Shown here in pieces: positions 7,354 to 11,478 of a stretch of DNA of 11,478 nt. Each line of letters begins with the position of its first letter. Positions within the stretch are counted from its first letter, which is position 1. The notes under the pieces were generated by a model. The model saw only the letters and a list, made by a program, of their open reading frames with translations. It did not search any database and was not told where the DNA came from. The DNA comes from an uncultured Actinomyces sp. (GTDB lineage Bacteria; Actinomycetota; Actinomycetes; Actinomycetales; Actinomycetaceae): contig CALBAF010000272.1 of the NCBI GenBank assembly GCA_937926415.1, forward strand, positions 1-11,478. The letters run 5' to 3'. The translations under genes were made by a program, and so were the position numbers.

Positions 7354-8841
7354 TCATCCCCGGCGACGCCTCACTTGGGACCCAAGTCCCGACAGGTGCA
7401 GGTGATCCCTCAACACCCTGCAAACACAGGCGAAAAACAGGACCGAGAGCACCGATCCGCCAACGGTCGCGACGAAAGAATCGCGCCCCAGCCACCACGC
7501 TATACACCCGCCCGGAATCACCGCAGACACGCCCACGACAACGATCGGCTTGACCACTTCCGACAATTTTATTGTCACACCGATAAACCGCGAGACCTGA
7601 ACGGTCGCCATAGCCGCGTCAAGCACCATGCACACAGCCCAGACGATCGCCGCAGCGACCATTCCTCCACGAGGAATAAAGATGACGTTACCCACAACGT
7701 TGAGAGTCAGCACCACGATCTTGTTGATCGCTGCCCACCCGGAGCGTCCGCTCATGATGAGCAGCGAGTGAATGTTTCCCGCCATGAACGTAACGATCGA
7801 GCCGATACACAGGACCACGAGGACGTTCGCGCCGGGAGCAAAGCCGTCGCCGAGGATGCGCATGAGCGCGGGCGCGTAGATCGCCATGAGCGCGTAGATG
7901 GGGGCTGCAAACAGAACGAGCCAAATCGAGGCCGTGCTGTAGAGGTCACGCAGCTCCTTCGTCTTACCCTGGTGCAGGAGTTTGGAAAACTGCGGGGAGA
8001 CGACGACGCGCAGAGCCGTGTCAACGACCATGCCCGCCTGAATGAATCGAATGGCACCACCGTAGATGCCCGAGGCCGCGTCGCCCGCCAGGAGACCGAC
8101 GAGAAGGACGTCGAGCCACTGCAGCGCCTGCTCGAGGCCGGCGGTGAGGGTACGAGGCAAAGCGAAGGAGACAACCTGTCGGCGGCGCTGCGCACTGGGC
8201 CAGCGCCCCACCGAGTCGGCAGCCGAGGGCATGTGTCGCAGCAGTAGCCACCACGCGGCCACGAGGACAACGACAAAGGGAAGGGCCCACGCAACCGACA
8301 CAAAGGCAAGCGATCCGGTGAACGCGGCAGCGAATGCAACAAGAAGAGGACGCAGGCCTGGCAGCAGCAGGTTCTGAATGAGGACGTACTCGCGCATGTT
8401 GCCGAGCGCCCGCAGGGCGGCGGACGCGACCAGCGTGAGCGCACCGATGGGCACGAACCACAGCACCGCACGGGTCGATGCCGCGACCTGCGCATTCCAG
8501 ATCAAGGGAGCCACGGCCTCGAGAATGAGGACACACACGGTGGACACGCCCACGGTCATGGAGGCCATGAACGACAGGGTCGCGCGGATCTCCTCGGGGG
8601 CGTCGAGCGACAGGCGCGGCATCAGGTAGATGGCGGTGGAGTCGAGGCCCACCTTGGCTAGGGCCATGACGATCGCGAAGACGCCGGTTGCCTGGGTGAC
8701 GATGCCCGCACCCTCGGCACCCAGCATGCGCGAGAGGATGATCGTGAACGCGAAGCCCAGGACCGCGGATGCGGCTGCTCCCACGAAGCCGACAATGCCG
8801 CCGCGCGCGAGGGAACGCCTGGCTTGATTTGCCTCACTCAT
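7354..8841 (-). CDS. Wzx-type polysaccharide flippase (MOP superfamily)
   Basis: This 495-residue polytopic membrane protein probably flips lipid-linked saccharide units across the cytoplasmic membrane. It looks complete for the family: a short basic N-terminus (ARRSLARGG) runs into a first hydrophobic segment at about 14-37, followed by roughly a dozen hydrophobic segments to about 480 and a basic C-terminal tail (RRRRG). The pattern LSRMLGAEGAGIVTQA near residues 36-51 is typical of the polysaccharide-biosynthesis-protein branch of the MOP superfamily. The start ATG has GGGAAGG about six bases upstream. It is divergent from the small membrane-anchored protein gene at 8901 and precedes the secreted paralogues. 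With the polymerase and glycosyltransferase nearby it suggests a Wzx/Wzy export route. A peptidoglycan-precursor (MurJ-like) role is less likely from the context but not excluded. Confidence 0.85.
   Translation of the reverse strand: MSEANQARRSLARGGIVGFVGAAASAVLGFAFTIILSRMLGAEGAGIVTQATGVFAIVMALAKVGLDSTAIYLMPRLSLDAPEEIRATLSFMASMTVGVSTVCVLILEAVAPLIWNAQVAASTRAVLWFVPIGALTLVASAALRALGNMREYVLIQNLLLPGLRPLLVAFAAAFTGSLAFVSVAWALPFVVVLVAAWWLLLRHMPSAADSVGRWPSAQRRRQVVSFALPRTLTAGLEQALQWLDVLLVGLLAGDAASGIYGGAIRFIQAGMVVDTALRVVVSPQFSKLLHQGKTKELRDLYSTASIWLVLFAAPIYALMAIYAPALMRILGDGFAPGANVLVVLCIGSIVTFMAGNIHSLLIMSGRSGWAAINKIVVLTLNVVGNVIFIPRGGMVAAAIVWAVCMVLDAAMATVQVSRFIGVTIKLSEVVKPIVVVGVSAVIPGGCIAWWLGRDSFVATVGGSVLSVLFFACVCRVLRDHLHLSGLGSQVRRRRG
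7373..7387. repeat. 15-nt inverted repeat in the flippase 3' end
   Basis: ACTTGGG and CCCAAGT flank a single central base, inside the last dozen codons of the flippase gene. No U-tract follows on either strand. It is perfect but short, and may be chance. Confidence 0.4.
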
Positions 8842-8854
8842 GATTAACCTTCCC

Positions 8855-8870
8855 GCTACCGCGCGGTAGC
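8855..8870. promoter_or_regulatory. 16-bp perfect palindrome, candidate shared operator
   Basis: GCTACCGCGCGGTAGC is exactly self-complementary and sits in the 59-bp gap between divergent genes. It lies between the flippase start and the overlapping -10-like elements. A further half-site, CTACCG, recurs at 8884-8889, 28 bp from the first. Although CTTTTTC follows on the plus strand, there is no plus-strand gene upstream to terminate, so an operator is the better reading. The regulator is unknown. Confidence 0.5.
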
Positions 8871-8875
8871 CTTTT

Positions 8876-8883
8876 TCTATAAC
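8876..8883. promoter_or_regulatory. Overlapping divergent -10 elements
   Basis: The plus strand reads TATAAC (8878-8883), five of six matches to the -10 consensus, about 17 bp before the ATG at 8901. The minus strand reads TATAGA (8881-8876), about 34 bp before the flippase ATG. Neither has a good -35 element. If both are used the two promoters would share one TATA core and compete, and the plus transcript would have a leader of only about 10 bases. Confidence 0.4.
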
Positions 8884-8900
8884 CTACCGATGGGATACAC

Positions 8901-9554
8901 ATGGACTTCATCAACTCGCTCTCCCCTGCCCGTAAGAAGAGCCTGCTGGCAGCCGCGATTCTCCTGATCATTGCGCTCATCGTCGCGGGATTCCTGCGCC
9001 TGACGGGTTCCGCCCAGACAGACGCGGCCGCGTCCGCCGCCTCCGGTGCCCAGAGCGCCGAGGAGGACCCGCAGTCCGACATCCCCCAGTCCGTCGAAAA
9101 GACCATCACCCCGCCGTCGGGCGGGCCCGCGAACGAATCCGGTTCGCTGGCCACGGACGCCGAGGCCGCCGGGCAGGCGACCTTCGTCATGAACACGCTG
9201 TGGGGCGCGTTCACAGACCCCGAGCAGGCTCGGGCGACCGACCTGTCTTCCGTGCTCACGGCCTCCGCGCTGGAGGAGTTCGACGCGCAGGCTCTCGAGT
9301 GGACGAGGGACGGTACCCGCACCACCGGCTCACCCACCCTCGAGGACGTGCACATCCTCAGCGATGACGGCGCTGGAAACGTCACGGTCTCGGCGTGCGT
9401 CGACTCTTCCAACGTTCGCGTCCTCAACGACGCGGGAACTGCGCTGACGGACGACACGACCATGACCCGCGCCCTCACCTATTTTCTGTTTGTGAAGGAC
9501 GGCGGTGCGTGGAAGCTTTCCGGCTTCTCGTTCCCCGACGACCCGACTTGTTGA
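8901..9554 (+). CDS. Membrane-anchored extracytoplasmic protein of unknown function
   Basis: This 217-residue protein has a short cytoplasmic start with a basic patch (ARKK at 10-13), one membrane segment at about 14-34, an Ala/Ser/Glu/Pro-rich linker at about 37-85, and a globular outer domain at about 86-217. The order of charge and hydrophobicity predicts N-in, C-out topology. The end, with a strand-like FLFVKDGGAWKLSGFSF run, recalls small NTF2-like accessory domains of actinobacterial cell-surface proteins, but that is only a resemblance. Cys166 and the C-terminal Cys217 could form a disulphide. It is the only plus-strand gene here, lying between polymerase and flippase. The ATG has only a weak GGGA-like site, consistent with a very short leader. 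A strong hairpin terminator follows 24 bp after its stop. It may assist polysaccharide assembly; that is inference from position alone. Confidence 0.8.
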   Translation: MDFINSLSPARKKSLLAAAILLIIALIVAGFLRLTGSAQTDAAASAASGAQSAEEDPQSDIPQSVEKTITPPSGGPANESGSLATDAEAAGQATFVMNTLWGAFTDPEQARATDLSSVLTASALEEFDAQALEWTRDGTRTTGSPTLEDVHILSDDGAGNVTVSACVDSSNVRVLNDAGTALTDDTTMTRALTYFLFVKDGGAWKLSGFSFPDDPTC

Positions 9555-10992
9555 GTCGAGCAAGCATTTGAGTGGCAAAAGCCCCGTCGTTCGCGGCGGG
9601 GCTTGTCCATTGCCCCATGCGCACAGCGCGTGCCGCGCGGACGGTTCCAGCGACGGATCCGGCGCTCGCGGAGCCATCGCGCTCAGCCTCGGCACGCTTG
9701 AGCGGGTCGTTCTCCTCCTCGAGGTGACGCGACAGGAGCGCCACCGCGACGACGGAGATCATGAGGCCCGTGTTCATGCCGTAGTAGAACTGCTCCACGA
9801 GGGTCGCCAGGATGATGCCGCCCAGGATCGAGCCGTACACGTCCGTGGCGCGCCAGATGCGCGGGAACATGCGCAGGAAGAAGGCCAGGAACAGGGCCAG
9901 GCCGACGAGGCCGTAGGAGAAGATGACCGTCCAGAACTGGCCCTGCGTGCCCAGGGAGGGCAGCCACGGCGAGGCCGAGGGGCGCGGGGCTCCGAAGCCC
10001 AGGAGCGGGGACTGTTGGAGCTCATACAGCGTCTCGAGGTAGTTGGACGCGCGGTCTTGCGTCGACGAGGAGGCGGCGACACGCTCCAGGAGCGACTGGG
10101 AGGCCGGGGTGGCCAGCCACGCGCCCACGCCCACCACGATCGCCGCGATGATGCCCAGGACGGTGCGCCAGGCTCCCGCACGCAGGCGCTGGAAGCCCAC
10201 CCACAGGACGATGACGATGAGGCCGATGTACATGCCGCGGTTGAGCGTCGCTGCAGCCGGGATGACCGACAGAGCACACACCGCCGCCACGATGAAGCGC
10301 CACTTGGAGCGCTCACGCCACAGCACGTATGCGAAGACGAGGGCGAGCGGGAAGATCAGCGAGTAGACGTTGCCGTAGGTGTTGGAGTAGATGAAGGGGG
10401 CCGACGGGCGCGGGTCGGAGAGGATCCACGACGAGGGGTTCCACTGGGTGGTCGCACGCTTCGTGAACTCCCTGACGAAGTCGTTGGATTGCAGGGCGCG
10501 CGGCACCAGGTAGTACATGAGCGTCTTAAAGCGCAGCGTCGGCGCCGCCATTGCGATGAAACCGCCAATGGTGGTCGATGCGAGGAAGCCCCACATCGTG
10601 CCCGTGATCGTGCGTACGCTCAGGGATCTGCGCGCGTTGAACGCGTAGACCGCGAAGATGCCGGGCGAGAGCTCGAGCAGGAAGCGGTAGAACGCGCCAA
10701 TGACGCGCCCGCCCGTGTCGAGCATCGTCATCGAGGCCAGCACCCACGCCAGGAAGAACACCCACAGGATGGATCCGGGCGGGAAGCGCAGGCCGTGTCG
10801 GCCGATCATGAACACGAGCATGATCGACGCGAACAGCGGCCACATCAGGTCACCGGAGCCGAGAACCCACCACAGGAAGTACGCCGAATAGGCCACGACG
10901 AAGGGCCACGCGGGTAGATCCTGCGCGTCCTCTCGTAGCGGCCCGATTTGGGCGGGGGCGGGTTTGGCCCAGAGTCCTCGGCGTGGGCTCAC
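9475..10992 (-). CDS. Wzy-like polymerase / O-antigen ligase family protein
   Basis: This 505-residue membrane protein probably polymerises or ligates lipid-linked saccharides on the outer face of the membrane. It has about ten hydrophobic segments between 28 and 422, a large hydrophilic loop at about 153-205, NRGMYIG at 251-257, and SPLLGFGAPRPS (328-339) followed by GTQGQFW and SYGLVG (348-364), the layout of the Wzy/WaaL C-terminal motif. The GTG start (10992-10990) overlaps the TGA of the upstream glycosyltransferase as GTGA, so the two are probably translationally coupled; GAAGGGAA lies about ten bases upstream. The end is odd: from about residue 455 codon use loses its high GC third positions, residues 463-472 are encoded by the terminator hairpin, and the last 26 codons are antisense to the convergent gene. 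The native end may be earlier, with a lost stop or frameshift. Choosing polymerase over ligase rests on context. Confidence 0.8.
   Translation of the reverse strand: MSPRRGLWAKPAPAQIGPLREDAQDLPAWPFVVAYSAYFLWWVLGSGDLMWPLFASIMLVFMIGRHGLRFPPGSILWVFFLAWVLASMTMLDTGGRVIGAFYRFLLELSPGIFAVYAFNARRSLSVRTITGTMWGFLASTTIGGFIAMAAPTLRFKTLMYYLVPRALQSNDFVREFTKRATTQWNPSSWILSDPRPSAPFIYSNTYGNVYSLIFPLALVFAYVLWRERSKWRFIVAAVCALSVIPAAATLNRGMYIGLIVIVLWVGFQRLRAGAWRTVLGIIAAIVVGVGAWLATPASQSLLERVAASSSTQDRASNYLETLYELQQSPLLGFGAPRPSASPWLPSLGTQGQFWTVIFSYGLVGLALFLAFFLRMFPRIWRATDVYGSILGGIILATLVEQFYYGMNTGLMISVVAVALLSRHLEEENDPLKRAEAERDGSASAGSVAGTVRAARAVRMGQWTSPAANDGAFATQMLARLNKSGRRGTRSRKASTHRRPSQTENR
9579..9604. terminator. Strong hairpin terminator with TTCG loop, inside the convergent overlap
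   Basis: AAGCCCCGTCG and CGGCGGGGCTT form an 11-bp stem with one G-U wobble around a TTCG loop, a very stable tetraloop. It lies 24 bp after the plus-strand gene's stop. A-rich sequence on the left gives the minus strand a short T-run (GGGGCTTTTGCC), so it can work in both directions. It lies within the polymerase reading frame. Confidence 0.8.
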
Positions 10993-11478
10993 GCGTGACC
11001 GTTCCCTTCGCCGGTGTTTTCCTGCGCGGACGAGGCCTGGGCCTCCTCAGCGCTGCTCGGTGCGGTCACGCTGCTCTGCTCGGCTGCCTGCTCTTCCTGG
11101 CGCGGTGCGCCGAGCTTGTTGCGCTTGCGCGACGACAGGTAGAGGAAGGGCCCCTCGAGGAAGCCCTTGATCTCGGACTTGGTGAGCGAGCCGGGCACGT
11201 CCTCGTCGGTACCGGCAACGCGAGCGCCACCGGGCTTGACGCGGTTCAGGACGCCAGGCACGCGGGTCGCGAGCGTACCGAGCACGGAGGGCTTGGTGAT
11301 GATCGCCTTCGTCAGAAGGGCCGCCATGCCGGAGCCGTTGCCCCGGATCTGCTTATCCAGGCCGGCCTCGTCGACGCGGTGGCGGTGATGCACGAGGGCG
11401 TCGGGCGTGTGGATGATGACGTCACCCGTGGCCAGGATGCGCGCGAACATGTCGAGGTCCTCGCCGCCGCGCGTCGAG
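10989..11478 (-). CDS. Family 2 glycosyltransferase, C-terminal part (runs off right edge)
   Basis: The frame is open from the window edge to a TGA at 10991-10989, giving 162 visible residues. They begin STRGGEDLDMFARILATGD and continue with a hydrophobic strand and VHHRHR. The GGEDLD...R segment followed by a P.A.V.H.HR pattern is characteristic of the end of GT-A fold family 2 transferases, where the acidic pair belongs to the acceptor/catalytic region; the nucleotide-binding half lies outside the window. An ATG inside the visible part is simply a methionine in that motif, so the true start is upstream. After the domain, a Lys/Arg-rich stretch and an Ala/Ser/Glu/Gln-rich tail of about 45 residues look disordered. 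The enzyme would add a sugar to the lipid-linked unit on the cytoplasmic side; donor and acceptor cannot be read from this fragment. It is coupled by a 4-bp overlap to the polymerase gene. Confidence 0.85.
   Translation of the reverse strand, partial: STRGGEDLDMFARILATGDVIIHTPDALVHHRHRVDEAGLDKQIRGNGSGMAALLTKAIITKPSVLGTLATRVPGVLNRVKPGGARVAGTDEDVPGSLTKSEIKGFLEGPFLYLSSRKRNKLGAPRQEEQAAEQSSVTAPSSAEEAQASSAQENTGEGNGHA

Noticed and set aside
7375..8247. A plus-strand open frame of 290 codons opposite the flippase gene.
   Set aside because: Highly charged, His/Arg/Asp-rich translation with no start signal; the antisense of transmembrane codons gives this composition.
8855..8877. The palindrome plus CTTTTTC read as a rho-independent terminator on the plus strand.
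   Set aside because: No plus-strand gene lies upstream for it to terminate, and it lies in a divergent promoter gap. An operator fits better, although blocking antisense transcription out of the flippase gene cannot be excluded.
9330..9695. An alternative minus-strand frame overlapping the end of the polymerase gene, considered as a frameshifted continuation.
   Set aside because: It extends even further into the convergent gene and has no membrane or family pattern, so it does not restore a sensible C-terminus. The third frame, which stops at 9683, would be a likelier natural end if there is a frameshift, but nothing in the sequence proves one.
9505..10917. A plus-strand open frame of 470 codons opposite the polymerase gene.
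   Set aside because: Its product is dominated by Arg, Glu, Asp, Gly and His without hydrophobic core patterning; the minus strand encodes a clear polytopic membrane protein coupled to the upstream transferase.
11448..11450. The ATG at 11450 as the start of the rightmost minus-strand gene.
   Set aside because: The frame is open to the window edge and the residues before this Met (GGEDLD) form part of the glycosyltransferase motif, so the start lies outside the window.

Overview
The window is high-GC DNA with strong Shine-Dalgarno sequences, a GTG start and secreted proteins carrying a bacterial fibrinogen-like domain of the YCDxxxxGGGW type. Together these point to an actinobacterium, most likely of the Actinomycetaceae (Actinomyces/Schaalia group). 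The family assignment is inference; the coding layout is read directly. There are no RNA genes, insertion sequences, CRISPR arrays, attachment sites or origins that I can support. The longest intergenic stretch is 226 bp.

Layout, following the mainly minus-strand transcription from right to left. At the right edge is the C-terminal part of a family 2 glycosyltransferase (10989 to past 11478). Its stop overlaps by 4 bp the GTG start of a Wzy-like polymerase/O-antigen-ligase-type membrane protein (9475-10992). A single plus-strand gene (8901-9554) follows; it encodes an N-terminally membrane-anchored protein of unknown function. It converges on the polymerase gene across a strong hairpin terminator and diverges from a Wzx-type flippase (7354-8841). 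A 16-bp perfect palindrome and back-to-back -10-like elements lie in the 59-bp divergent gap.

Downstream of the flippase lie two very large tandem paralogues, 1151 and 1154 residues (3784-7239 and 93-3557). Each has a signal peptide, a fibrinogen-like domain, a repeat region resembling a DUF5122/delta-60 beta-propeller, a fibronectin type III domain, and two C-terminal galactose-binding-like jelly-roll modules. Neither has a sortase signal or a C-terminal membrane anchor. A further gene starts 5 bp after the last paralogue, its ribosome binding site overlapping the paralogue's stop, and runs off the left edge.

Reading as a whole: this looks like part of a Wzx/Wzy-type surface polysaccharide locus (transferase, polymerase, flippase) next to a pair of giant secreted, probably glycan-binding proteins. 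My working inference is that the paralogues bind the polysaccharide made or exported by their neighbours, or a host or partner glycan, and stay on the surface by lectin-like contacts rather than covalent anchoring. The least expected sequence-level features are the polymerase reading frame running through a terminator into the antisense of its neighbour, the palindromes at the promoters, and a conserved Cys-His-Cys motif in both giant proteins.
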